From contig JBAMDO010000137.1 in NCBI GenBank assembly GCA_037074765.1, positions 78,381-142,380 on the forward strand: DNA of 64,000 nucleotides. Reading direction: 5' to 3'. Shown here piece by piece: positions 50,771 through 62,955 of this stretch; within the stretch, counting starts at the first letter, position 1; each line of letters starts with the position of its first letter. The position numbers and the translations under genes are program-made. A model generated the notes under the pieces. That model ran no database searches. It was not told the origin of the DNA and saw nothing but the letters and a program-made list of their open reading frames with translations. Source of the DNA: Mansonella perstans. Its lineage: Eukaryota > Nematoda > Chromadorea > Rhabditida > Onchocercidae.

Positions 50771-52331
50771 AGGAAGCTGAAACTTTTGCTTCAATGTATT
50801 ATTTACACTTCAAATTTTCCATCCAGTTGTAGTTGTTTTATTATTTACTTTGGGAAAAAAAACAGAATTCATCCTCATGCTTATACTAAAAATTATTTAA
50901 TTAATAGTATTCAGTGGATGAATATTGTAATAATATTTTAATTATCTTTAAATTTTTAAATTTATTAATGGTATTAGTAGAATATATCGATTTGTTCACT
51001 TTTTTCCCTGTTTTGCTCTTCATTTCTCTCTTTATACAAACAATTTCCATAAATTTCATTTCTTTTTATTTACACTTTCATCACTTGTTATTACAACCTT
51101 TTAAAGTTTGACAATTTCCCTTTTTTCATCTTTTCCGTTTCTACTTCTCTCTCTCTCTTTCTCTCCTTTTCTTCCTCCTCTTCTCTTTAAATCATTAAAC
51201 ATTTCATTAAAACCTTTTAGATCAATTGTGATATCTAAACAGATTAATTTACCTCTTTTTATTTTCATTTCAAATGATTTAAGTTCAAATCATTCCTAAC
51301 AATGCTTTAAAACTTATCAAATATTTTAATCATTAGCTTCTCATAATTAATTAGCAAACTAATCACTGCATTATTTCTGCTTTTACAACTGTTTGCTTAC
51401 ATTTCATTCTAAATTGATAATTCAATGCCTTTCAATTCTTATTATTACAATTTTTAAACTTTCTTCTCAGACGTTTTGCTATGCTTGCTAATTAAAATGA
51501 ATGATACATTTCAATAATAGTTAAATTCTGTCATTTAGCTTTAATTTCAATTTTATAGATATTTCATTGTAATAGTACTACTACATATGTAGCAAATGTA
51601 CAATCGAAACTTCCCCACTACCGAAAAATTGATTTTCCCTGCTGTTATCAATCAATCATATAATTCAACTGTTCAAGTTTTTATATTTTCCATTATGAAA
51701 ATTTAATTTCCTTCTTTTTGCATAATTTTTTACTTTCTAAAAGAAACAAAAGATTGAAACTTGGGAAAATATTGACGATTTTCAAAGAATAAAATTAAAT
51801 TATTTTGAAACTATTAGCAAATGATTTTTACATCTTTAATATTTTAAAGTTTGATCAGATGTTTGTTAATATTTTAGCAGTTTGTTTCGTTCCTTTATCA
51901 TGTTCTCTTATTTTCTATTTTTCGGTCAAAAAAACAAAGAATTTTAAGAATTCTTTCAGAATTCTCGAAACTTTCGGAATTCTCGAAACTTCTTTTTCTC
52001 TCTGTCTTCTATTCAATTTTTATTTGCAATTTTTTTAGTGCAAGCAACGATGAATAAAGCAAATCAATCAATGATCTATTTTTACATATTCTTGCAATGC
52101 TTAACTTAACTCAAAAGCAATAATAGCAGTATGTAATATTTGAACATTGAATGCATTAATTAGAGATAAGTTTTAATATATGTTGAAAACATACCTGTAT
52201 TTGGTCAGTTAAAACTTAATAGTTCAAATGTAAATAAATAAACGATTAAATTAATTGAAGAGAATAAGCTAATCATTGACATCTAATTATTAAGCTGATT
52301 AGCAAAAAGGAGGTACCATTAGAATACGTTA
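50771..52331. other. Intergenic region, no supported gene
   Basis: AT-rich and pyrimidine-rich stretches. Hydrophobic plus frames at 50914-51299 and 51805-52038 are Phe/Ser/Leu low complexity and are not called. Confidence 0.45.
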
Positions 52332-52502
52332 TTACCAACGTGCTGCACCTGATAGCAATGTGACACCACAATAATAGGCTAGCCAACGTGCACTTTGTGT
52401 GCTCATCCAATCTGCCTTAAATATGATACACTTTTGACATGAACATTTTCTAATTAATAATTGACTAGTAATCTGTGAATCGTATTGGAAAAGATGAACT
52501 AC
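52332..52502 (-). CDS. Orphan C-terminal exon with Cys motif and hydrophobic tail
   Basis: Behind a clean acceptor, CTTTCAG, the minus strand is open in phase 0 for 56 codons to TAA 52332-52334. It begins VVHLFQYDSQITSQLLIRKC, contains C-S-C-Q-K-C, and ends with a membrane-segment-like stretch, ARWLAYYCGVTLLSGAARW. The second half is clearly less AT-rich than its surroundings. Intact acceptor, open frame and natural stop make this the last exon of a real gene, or of a recently dead one. Upstream exons were not found in the 1.2 kb before the LIM gene, which runs the other way. Family not recognised. Confidence 0.5.
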   Translation of the reverse strand, partial: VVHLFQYDSQITSQLLIRKCSCQKCIIFKADWMSTQSARWLAYYCGVTLLSGAARW

Positions 52503-53708
52503 CTGAAAGTACTTAGTCTCAGTGAAATCAGGATAAATTTTTAAAAGAAAAATTCAACAATATATTTTGCTATTATATAAAACAAATATTAATGTTGGCT
52601 GCTTGTTTATTTTAATAATTAATTAATAATATTATGCTTAATTAATGATGTGATATGTTATTTCATTTTCTCATACTTTTAATCCATTTTTAGAGAAAAC
52701 AAAGGGAGAATATGCATTTTGAAAGATTGATAATGTCAATAATTGAAAAATAAAAATAACCGATAATTCAAGTCAATACTTTTCATATAGTAAGGCTTGG
52801 CTTTCATGGCACTTTTCAGTGTTAGACTTAGCATAGATCAGTTTTTTGCATTAAAAGAGTAGCTCTAAAAATCCATCGATCTTTCATTAATTTATTTCTC
52901 CCAGAACTCTCAGTTTCAGTTCCTCAACGATCTAATCATCGAATGTTAATCTTCCTAGTTAATTGATCAAATTTTTGAAAAATGTTAAAGGAAATAGGAA
53001 AAATTATCATTTATGATTTGATAATAATGAACGTTAATCAACAAATAGATAAATAAGTAAACAAATAAACAAATAAATAGACAAATAAATGAGCAAACAG
53101 AAGAATATAGTGATAGAATAAAGATTATCGGACGATATTTATGCATCGAAGTCAATTTTGTATGTGAAATAAACAAGAAAATTTTAATGAGAAACAGAAA
53201 ATTATAAAATGAGTAAAAATTTAATTTTTATTTTTGACGTACTAATAAAAACATTTTTTTGACCAGAAATTAAAATGATATTTTGAGACTTAAAAATCAT
53301 TGAAAATATGAATAAATGATGAAAGAATTTAATTGATCACTTCTGCCATATTTTGTGTTCAACATTTTCATCGTAATGAATGAATGATTGATTAATTTTG
53401 TTTGTACTATTTTCTCTTTCAATCCACTAAGTGGACAAGAATGGCATTAATTGGAATGAAATTCTTAAAATTTAATTTTTTCATTTCCCAATGATGAAAC
53501 TCATGCATTTCTTCCTAATTTCATCTTTTCAAAATTTAATAATGTGAATGCTAAAATTTTATTTTCATCATCTTTTTTTCAAAAACAAAAAGAAATGTTT
53601 GAAACTAACTTCATCATTCACAGATGATAATTGTGTGCCATTTTAAATGTTCACATTTCTTACTTATTATTATGTCATTTGACGATTGTTCGAAACAAAA
53701 TTATTTTT
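52503..53708. other. Spacer between the orphan exon and the LIM gene
   Basis: AT-rich. A degenerate AAATAAAC-type repeat lies at 53040-53100, and the frame across it (52985-53176 minus) is repeat-derived. No exon upstream of 52502 was found. Confidence 0.4.
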
Positions 53709-53720
53709 CATTTCAGCTCA
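53709..53720 (+). promoter_or_regulatory. Splice acceptor four bases before ATG, probable SL trans-splice site
   Basis: TTTTCATTTCAG ends at 53716 and is followed by CTCA and the ATG at 53721. A four-base leader is typical of trans-spliced nematode messages. Confidence 0.55.
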
Positions 53721-56700
53721 ATGACATCCGTTTCACCTGTTCAATCACCAAATGAGTCGCAGTGGCATTCACAACGATCCGATCGATCCGAATCACGAGC
53801 ATCTAGTCGATATGTGCCACTCGATCGTTTGTTCTTTTTTTTGACATTTTCGTCTTAATTCAATTATTTACCTTCTCTTTTATTGCATTAATAAAAAAAT
53901 TTGCCCCAATTAATTAATTTACTTCCTAGGAAGAACTTTTTTTTTCAAAGGAAAACTTTTTTTTAGGGGAAAACTTTTTTTATTTTGAAATTCCTAAATT
54001 TGTTTCAATTTTGCGTTTTAATTAATTTTATTTTATTTCATTAAAAAAAAAAGAAATTGTTCACATTTAGATACTGGTACCATACATAATACATTGAATA
54101 CAGTGGTGGATAGTGTGAATGCAACAACAGAATTGATGCAACGAAAACAAGATGAATATGTATGACCTCTCACCTTTGTCTTTCTCGTTTCGATCATTTA
54201 TTCAACTTTCTAAAATTATTATTATTTCATAAGTTGTGATTTCTAATTTTTTTAAATAAGAAAACCATTTTCTTTTCCAGATATATTTTGAAGCATTTCA
54301 TCAGTTCCACTTACTTTTTTTTATTTTTATTTTATATACTTTTTTTCTCAGTGGACTTCGTTTTTTAATTTCATTTTCAAAATGCAAATATTCCAACTCA
54401 AATTTAAGTACTTTAAGTACAAAATAGTAATATATTACGAATTCTTTCTTATCAATGAGGAAAAATTTAGCAAATTATTTCAAGTTTTTAACTTCAGTTT
54501 TTTCAAATCATTTTCAACTTATCGCATCAAGAACAATTGATTTATCCAGAAAGAAGCGAATTTCTAATTTTAGCTTATGGAAAGAAAGTCATTTCAAGCG
54601 GAAATGGAAGTGAATGGAAGAATTTCGGTTGAACCAACTGACGATACCTTACGACTGAAATCAAGATTAAGCACAGAAAATATGCAAAAGGAGCTTAATA
54701 AGCTCAAAGATGATCAAAGTAAGCACTGTTAAGAGAAAGCTTTAACAAGGGTACCAATCCAAAACTGGATATTATTTTTGATTCCAAGAACATTGGAATT
54801 TTATTCAAGTTTGCGTCTACATGATTCCCCACATATTACTCATCATCTTTTGCAGCTTACAATTAATTTTATTCAAATCAATTTCAAATGAAATTTTAGG
54901 CTTAATCTTATCATTAACAGTTATATTGATTGAACAATGAATTTGATTAAATCAAATTTAATAAAGCAATATAAGAAATGCTTTGCAGAGCAACATGCTG
55001 TAACTGATACTTTGGCAGCATTAGTATACGATATTGATGCCACCGCGGAAGTGTTACGACGGGGTTCAATGAAAAAAAAGCGAGCTAGCGGAGGGGTGAA
55101 AATTTTTTAATAATTTTACAAGATGGAATGAAATATAAGCTTTGAAATTTCAAATTTAGTTCTTTCATCAAAATCAAATATTAGAAATAATTAATACGAA
55201 TTTGCAAGAATTTTTTTTTTTGAAACTTTCTGAAATTTTTGAATTGAAAATTAGAACTTACTTGAAGATAAGTCAGAGTCCGATAAGACAATTTTCAAAT
55301 ACTTTTCTTTGTCATTTCAATTAGTAACTATGCTTGTAGTAGGATTAAAATGCCGAACTGTTTAATTAGTTCGCTGCATGTGTTAATTGACAACAATTAA
55401 TTAACAAATATTTGCATGCATTTAGATTGAAACTATCAAATGATTAATTACTTGTAGGAAATAATTACTGGTTACAATTTACGTATCACACCTGAACCAG
55501 AAGATGCAATACCCTTCCAGGCACCAAAAGAACGTCATGGTTATTAATTAATTAATTAATTTAATTATTTCATGGTAAACTATATTTACAGTTATTTAAT
55601 CATATTCATCCTTTGCCATTTTTTTAATAAAATTCATCTATTCGTTTTTTTTTCATTATTTGAATTTAATATTACTTATCAAAAAAAAGTGCCTTTTCAT
55701 AGATATTTCAGCAAACGAGAATAATTTCACCTTGGAACAAGTTTCACGAGATTATGGTGTTGAAATTACTGAATCACAATGGCAAGTTGATTTGAAATTT
55801 CGCCTTCTTACACATAGTTTTGAAATTTTAAAAATCATTTTGTGAAAATTGAATCGGTATTTAATGAGCTTCTTTAGTTTTTGCATATTTTAAAAAATTA
55901 AGTGAAATTTTTTTAAAAAGATAATATGTAAGTATGTACTAATAGACTAATAGCTAAGTGCATACTAATATACTAATAGCTTGAGAAAATTTAACTGTTA
56001 TTTCCAGGAATAGTGTAAAAAAACGCCCTCGATCTGAAACTCCACGACGAACGATCAATGTTGAGGTGAAGAAAGATGCGAAATTAATTAATTAATTGAT
56101 TAGGCAAAAATATTAATTCAAAGTTTCTTTTCGAAAAAGAGAAGGGAAAATTTCTGCATTTATATCAATAAAGAGCAGAATTAATTTTTAGAATTTTTAA
56201 AGTCCTTTTTTTTTTTGTAGAATTTGCCAACTGATTCACCAGTAATTTGCTCATTTTGCTCGGAACAAATTGATGGTCCAATTGTCACAGCATTAGCACC
56301 AAATTCATATTATGCACAGAAGTTCCATCCTCATCACTTCATGTGCACTTATTGCCAAAAGGTTAATTAATTAATTTGTCTAATACTTTTATTAATTAAT
56401 TTTTTAAGTGCTAATTAACTTCTTTTCTTTTATTAAAAAAGTATCAAAAATACAATTTGAAGATTGGAAAAAGCAAAAATATCAAAAATTTTCGACTGGT
56501 CATACTACTGCGAGCTTTATCCTAAATTTTTACCAACGAATTTTGATATATGCCATAATGTTAATAAATTTAATTGATTTTTATTGGATCTGCAAAAATT
56601 CTATAAAACTTAAGATGTAGTCATTAATTTGAAATATTCTAAGTATTAATTAACAATATTTCAAAATATAAAAACTATCATTTAATTTTTCAAGTAAACG

Positions 56701-56926
56701 GAAAATATCGTTGTGCTCAATCGCCATTAGACAAATGATGAAAAAATGGCAAAATATGAGCGCTGTCATTCCTTGATGATTAATTAACTTTCAGGCATTG
56801 AATCTACGTGGCACTTACCGAGAACACGATCGAAAACCGTACTGTCATGAATGTTTCTATCGTTTATATAATGGCCTCATCTATTCACCTGATGAAAGAC
56901 AAGCTAAAATTGAAAAATTAATTTAA
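53721..56926 (+). CDS. LIM-domain protein with single paxillin-type LIM
   Basis: Nine exons: 53721-53826, 54071-54159, 54574-54718, 54989-55095, 55458-55539, 55703-55781, 56008-56065, 56221-56361, 56795-56926. They total 939 nt (312 residues) with consistent phases. The first 220 residues are Ser-rich, charged and partly helical (for example ENMQKELNKLKDDQ and DTLAALVYDIDATAEVLRRG), with a basic patch KKRPRSETPRR before the domain. The only LIM spans the last two exons: ICSFC, then FHPHHFMCTYCQ, then KPYCHECFYRLYNG. The zinc ligands C-C-H-H / C-C-C-C are all present, and the H-x2-H form is that of the last LIM of paxillin, leupaxin and Hic-5. LIM domains of this kind bind partners at adhesion or actin structures. 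The other three LIMs of paxillin are absent, so this is not an ordinary paxillin. Intron 6 seems to use a GC donor. Confidence 0.92.
55782..56007 (+). other. Probable GC-AG intron of the LIM gene
   Basis: The exon ends CACAATG and the intron starts GCAAGT, ending TTTCCAG at 56007. Only this junction keeps the frame (TG plus G gives Trp, then NSVKKRPRSE). A GT donor four bases later (55786) would need the weak acceptor at GGAATAG. GCAAGT is the strong form required for GC donors. Confidence 0.6.
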
Positions 56927-57899
56927 TTGTTAATTTTAATATTTTACAAATTCAGTGCAAATTTTCAAAACTTTTTAATTGGAATTTTTTTTTTTACTCT
57001 TTTCATTAATTTTTTTTATTCGATTCCAAAAAAAGTAAAAAATCATTGAAATGAATTTTAAAAAAATGAAAAGTTTAGAAGCATGAGTTATCTTTTAATT
57101 TTTGAGTAATTTAATCTGAATTTTAAGCAAAACGACAGTGTGCATGCATTTATGCAACTTTAAACTCAAATTTTTAAATGTTTTAAAAACTTACAGCTGC
57201 ATAATGTAATCAAAAATTTCACAGTGAATTTAAAATGATGAAAAATAGTTTATAGCTGTGTAAATTTTACTTGGAAAAGATTCGTAAATAATTATGTAGC
57301 TTTGATGAGTGTGAAAATTGACAAAAATTTTGAAAAGCTCGATAAAGTATTTAAATTCCAGTTGATTATTAAATCCTTCATGCATCAAATCTATTCATAC
57401 AGTCTTGCTAAATCGAACTTAATGAAAAGTTAACATGAGTTCAGTTCTATGGGACAATTATCATTTATCATGTTTTTGACAATAATTAATTAATCTGTCT
57501 CAAAAGAAAAAAAGAAGAAGAGCTGTCGAAGAATAAATTTTCCCTTTACATCAATTCAATTGCTAATTTTTATTAACATACATTGAATAAATATTAAAAT
57601 TTGCATGACTGTATTCAATTTATTCCACATACACATACAAAAGAAATGAATCGCAAAAAAAACTGTGCAAGTAATTTTGATGAAATTGAAAATTTCAATC
57701 CAATTATTTCAAGGTAGAACAAGCATACGGTGAGAGTGAAGTATGTTATAAGCAAAAAATCTAATAGGGAAAATTTTCATCAATAATTTTATTTCAGGTA
57801 AAATTTTAGAAAATTTCTTCTAAACATGAATATTTAATCAATAAGATTGGGAATCATTTATTTATAGCTAATTAATAAATGAATTAATTACAAAAAAAA
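56927..57899. other. Spacer between convergent genes
   Basis: AT-rich, holding the 3-prime flanks of the LIM gene (plus) and the Cys/Gly-rich gene (minus). No other feature seen. Confidence 0.5.
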
Positions 57900-58960
57900 T
57901 TAACTCATTATCAAGCCATTTTTGCAGCACACTGCACCATTATTGCACGGTGAATAACCACTTCCACAATAGCAACGAGTATTAAACGGTTTTGAACAAC
58001 CGATTGTTTGTGGATAAGCGTATCCGTTATAACCGGCAGTTTCAAAAGTACCGCCATAACCCGTAGCATAATTGTATGGAAACATATTACCCGTACCACA
58101 AGCTGATCCTCCTATGCCACAACCGTTTCCCATATTGTAATTAGGAATACCGTAAGCATTTAGATTGTAGTCATGCTAGTAAAAAAAAGAATTTGCAATT
58201 AGCAAAAATTAATAATTAATAATTCCTAAGAATAATTTTTTTTTTCGAAAGTTATATGATTTTTTTTTATTTCTTCTGTAAAATGTCAAATGCTACAAAG
58301 TTTATTTAAATATTATTTAATCGAAATATACTGTCATTTCAGATAAATTTGGCAATAATATTATAAGTAATAATGAATTGCTGCTAAATAATATCAAAAT
58401 TTATTATTACTGAAATTCATTTGTCATTCATAGGTTTAATGTCGTTATTATTTTTGCAATCTTTTTCTTTCACAGAGAAAAAAAATCAAATAAAACATAC
58501 GATGTTATTTAGATATCCTGAATTATAGCTAGATCCATAAGGATCAAAAGCAGCATTGAAATTGATACCATTACTATATCCTAATTTGTTATCAAAAGCA
58601 GTTCCATAATTGTTAGCACCAGGTGGAGCACACGGACATGATGATGAACATGAACATGATGATGCTGCGGATCCATAACATGAACAACATCCACATTGAC
58701 GTTTAATTCGTTGAACTGTTTTATCCTCCGACATTTCGGTTGAATACTAAAAATTCGAGGAAGCATGACATATATTTCATTTGATTTCGCTCATTGAATC
58801 AATCCTAATTAAAAATATTAACCAATGCTTAAAAAATATTTATCAAAATCTTAGTTTAAATTAAAAAAAACAATCGAAATTTAAATTTCAAAAACGTACA
58901 GCAAAATGTTGTAGGATGCAAAAAATGACGAAAATTAACAAATTTTTTGCAAAATTCATT
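57900..58960 (-). CDS. Secreted Cys/Gly/Tyr/Asn-rich protein
   Basis: Three exons: 58960-58900 (ATG at 58959), 58746-58501 and 58175-57900, all phase 0 and GT-AG, give 193 residues. Exon 1 is exactly a signal peptide, MNFAKNLLIFVIFCILQHFA. Next comes a short segment ending in a dibasic site, RIKRQ, a possible proprotein cleavage site. A Cys-rich block follows (QCGCCSCYGSAASSCSCSSS), then Asn/Gly/Tyr-rich sequence and a final Cys block (TRCYCGSGYSPCNNGAVCCK). The start has an acceptor, TTTATTTCAG, one base before the ATG, so trans-splicing is likely. A structural extracellular role, cross-linked through Cys and Tyr, is inferred from composition. Not assigned to a named family. Confidence 0.88.
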
Positions 58961-60969
58961 CTGAAATAAAAACTACTGAAAATTGTTATTGTCTGCTTCG
59001 CTCGTCCTCTTCTGTTAATAATGCTAACAGATTACTCAAGTTTTCAGGTAGCTACGGGAATTCTTGATCTTGTCTGATGCAAAACAAATGCCAAAAATTT
59101 TCGACTTTTATAATCATCTCAAGAACAGTATTTTTCCTTCCATCCCTCTTTTCTCAATCGTCGCCGTAATTTTCATTCCTCCCCGATTTACTCTTGTCTC
59201 CCAAATCTTCCCCGATGCATTCAGTCTCTCCCAACGCATTCCTCCTCCAGTCTATTTCTTTCTATCCCATTGAAAAACTAATTTACTGAAGTGAGAAATA
59301 TGCTGATGCAAACAAGAAAAAATTCAAGAACTAGTCGAAACACAAAGTTTATAAAACGTACAATTTTAAATTAGTTTTTTTTTTTTTTTTTTCATTTGAA
59401 GCCACTTCACTTTTTTATTTACCTTTTTACTGGCTTTTCCACTTTCTGCAAATCATCTTTTGATAAATATTGTTTGTCAATTTTCTTTCAGTCATTGAGC
59501 CAGCAGTGAAAAGTAAGCAGAAGAAACAAGACATAAATTTGCCGCGAACAAAAGCACTCAAAAAACTTTCGAAAAAAAGTAGCTAGAAGTAAGCGATGAA
59601 GCAATTTTGCAGTTCTGTACAAAACGATAGCGTTTTAAAAACAACTGAAAAATCCGAAATAGTTGAAATTTCCAAAAATTTACTCGAAATTTTTTAAATT
59701 GCAGATTAAAAAATCAAAAAATTTAAGAATTTAAGACAAAAAAGTAAAATAATTACATATTGAAATTTCAAATATTTTCGATTAAAATTTAAATTTTACA
59801 ATTTCAATTCGTCAATCAAATGTTTGCATTGAATCTTCGTTGTAATTATAAATTTATATGAGCTGTGTAAATCTTGAAATTTTTGACTAATTAGTTGATT
59901 GAGGGAAGTAATTACTGTGAGTTTTTAATTGTTTTTATAATTTTTCAAATATTCCTTTATTAAATTAGCAGTGTGAATATTTGAGGGCAAGCATATGGTT
60001 ACGATGATTCAAACTTAATTAACTGAAATTAATTAACCGAAAAAAAGTCTTGTGATCAGTTTTCGATTACTATCCGAACAGTATCCATATAGTTTTGCAA
60101 AATTTGTCATTTCTGCTGCATTGGACTAAATTTGAAATACTATTTTTAAGTCTGCATACTATATTGATCACTCTGGTAAAGTTTTGATCAGCCGTAAAAA
60201 TCTCTTAATTATTCGGAAAGTATTAGTTTATCTTAAGGTTAAACATAACAACGATATTTAGCCAAAAACAGACAATTGAACTTGTTGGAAAAAAATATTG
60301 CTAAAATCAACTTTTACAAATATTTAATTTCTTAGCAATCACTCGAAATTTCCGTTTTGAGACTTCATACATTTAAAGTTGACTTATTTGGAATTTCAAA
60401 AATTTTTGTTTTTTTGAAATCTTTTTACAATTTATTTTTAGCATTTTAAATGAGATTTAAAAACAAGTTTTAACAAAAATAAAAAATATATAAGAGTATA
60501 AGAGAAAAATTAAATTTGCATTATAAATAAATTTTATTTAATCAAAAGGAAAAAGAATCAAACATTAATTTAAATATAAACTTTTTTTTAAGCATTCGAA
60601 ATTTAAAATTTCTCATTTCAATCATTCAAATAAATAAATCACTCTTAAATTTATTTCATATTTTTTTTTTTTTTAAATTTTTCCATTGTCATTCATTTTT
60701 CCCATTTCTTTGTTGATGTTTAAATTTTTTTAGGCAATAGCAAAAGAATAAATTTTCATTTTCCTTTTCCGTTTTTCCTTTCAATCTCTTTTTTCCCTTT
60801 ACATTTTTCCGTTTTCCTTTTCATTTGCTTTTCCCCTTCCTGTTTTTTTTTTCGTCTTTTTGTTATTGTATGAATAATTTCCTTCGAATTGTTACAGTAA
60901 CACTATTATTTCCTACTATATTTTAGCATTTGTATGTTTTTTCTTTCCAAGCAAAATATCCATTCCAGT

Positions 60970-61190
60970 GCGATTGGATCGTTATTTGGCCAATGTACCT
61001 GTATAGTAGGATAACAAGGAATAATCATCTATCTCGAATTGATTTGTACAGTTAATGAGAGCAAAATGTTCATCTAATATGATTGGATAATTATCAGTCA
61101 TGATTTCCATACCAATAAGATATGGGAGCTATTAGGCGATAGGATAGTTATCAGGTAATATACTTTCCCCAATATAGTAGGAGCAAGCAA
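60970..61190 (+). repeat. Three diverged short repeats
   Basis: The related motifs GCGATTGGATCGTTAT (60971), ATGATTGGATAATTAT (61079) and GCGATAGGATAGTTAT (61137) are each followed by similar text. The first and third also share ATAGTAGGA. Spacing is irregular (108 and 58 bases). Confidence 0.5.
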
Positions 61191-62822
61191 TAAGCCTATG
61201 CAATATTGGCAGTATGATTAACAATGAGTTTGTTGTTTGTTTTTTTTTTTTTTTGATTTTATTTTTTTCAGTTGCCATCAATGGAATGCTTTGAAAAAGA
61301 AAAAAAAAAAACAAACGTTATAAAGAATGCTAGCTAAAGCTAATACAGAAGCAAAACGATACCTGTGGCTACCTGTTCATGTGTACATTTTTGCTTTTGT
61401 TTTTTTTTCCGAAGACCACCCATCAAGCAATCTTAAAAATGCTTTCTTCCTCCCCCGCTTTTCCCGCCTCCCACGATGAATCCATCCTTTTCGCTCTATT
61501 TTTCCATGCATCCTTAATGAGCAACAATGAATCCATAAAACATTCGTATATGCTTTTTTTTTTTGCTTGGAAAATCTCATATTTTCGCTTTTTGTGCAGA
61601 AAAAAAAAAAAAACTATTTACTTTTATATTTTTCATCCAAATATTTTTAAAGCAATAATTAAAAAAAAAAAGCACAAAAAAAACAAATATAAAAAAATGA
61701 TGTATTGAAATTAATTTTATTTTCTATTTTTTTCACTAAAAACGAAATAAAAAAAATCTTGTTTTTGTTTATTCATGTCTTTCTGTATGTATATTGTGAT
61801 TAGTTTACAGTGAAATACATTTAAAACAAATAAAGAAAAAAAATCAGTAAACAGGTGAATGAGCAGAACAAAGATTACTTGAAATGATATTTTCTAATTA
61901 AATTTGATAATGAACTGATTTATAAATGGCTAGTCTAAAATATATTCCCTCAATCATGTTAACGTTTTGAAACTTTGCTGATTGTGAAGTAATTGGTTTT
62001 CATAACAATAATAATGGCAGTAATAAATAATAACAATAATAATGACAATAACAATAAAAATAAACGCTAACGTCAATAATGACAATAACAGTAACAATAT
62101 AATTAAGCGACAAAATTTGGCCATGTAAATTAATAGCAAACATGCTAACAAAACTAATTTGTCATATTATCATTGATTACAATAAAATTAAGCAATATGA
62201 ACTTTTAGCATCATTAGTTCTTGTAAATGGTGTATATGTATGTATTAAATTACTGCTAAATTACTAGCAAAGAACTTAAATATCATTCAAACAGAAAAAA
62301 TATAAGAAAAAGAGGTGCTAAAAAATGAAAAATAAATAAAATGAATATTAAATAATTCAAAGAATTTTAAAATTTTAAACAGAGATACTTAATGTTACTA
62401 CAGTAGTATGGAATGAAATCATTTTATGTATTATAAAATTAATTTATATTATGAAATAAATTAAATACTTCATATTTATTCATTACTTCTTTATTATTGA
62501 TTATAATGGTGCATTTTTAATAAAAAAATAGCGCAATTCATTATTTTGTTCTTTTTTTTTGCAACGGTGAGAAAACAAAATTAAACAGAGTATACCGTAT
62601 CAATGACTGAAAAGGAAATGCTTGTTATAATGTTAGGTGTTAAATAAATCAAACACGAATTTGCATTTACAACAATAATATGCTATTAATTTTTAGATAT
62701 TAGTCTGGAATTTACAATATCTGATAAATTGATAGGCAGTGAAAAATAAGAAATACCGTATTAATTAAATCAATAACTTATCAAAAGGAACAACTGAAAT
62801 TGTGGTGGCTAACTTATCAAAT

Positions 62823-62955
62823 ATTATCATAGGTTCATGATACGGTTAATTTGTACCTCTGTATAAAGGAATTCATGGTTGTAAAATACGGTCAATAATT
62901 CATTCCTTTGTATAAGTTCATGATCTTAACTTATGGTTTAAAATCCTATCATAAT
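62823..62955. repeat. Imperfect 133-bp palindrome, MITE-like
   Basis: ATTATCATAGG at 62823-62833 pairs with CCTATCATAAT at 62945-62955 with one mismatch. Inside, GTATAAAGGAATTC pairs imperfectly with the complement of CATTCCTTTGTATAAG. The size and foldback structure suit a decayed miniature inverted-repeat element; no target duplication was confirmed. Confidence 0.45.

Noticed and set aside
61379..61708. 109-codon plus frame and an opposing minus frame
   Set aside because: Driven by pyrimidine-rich and A-run composition; both strands are open and neither has splice or family support.
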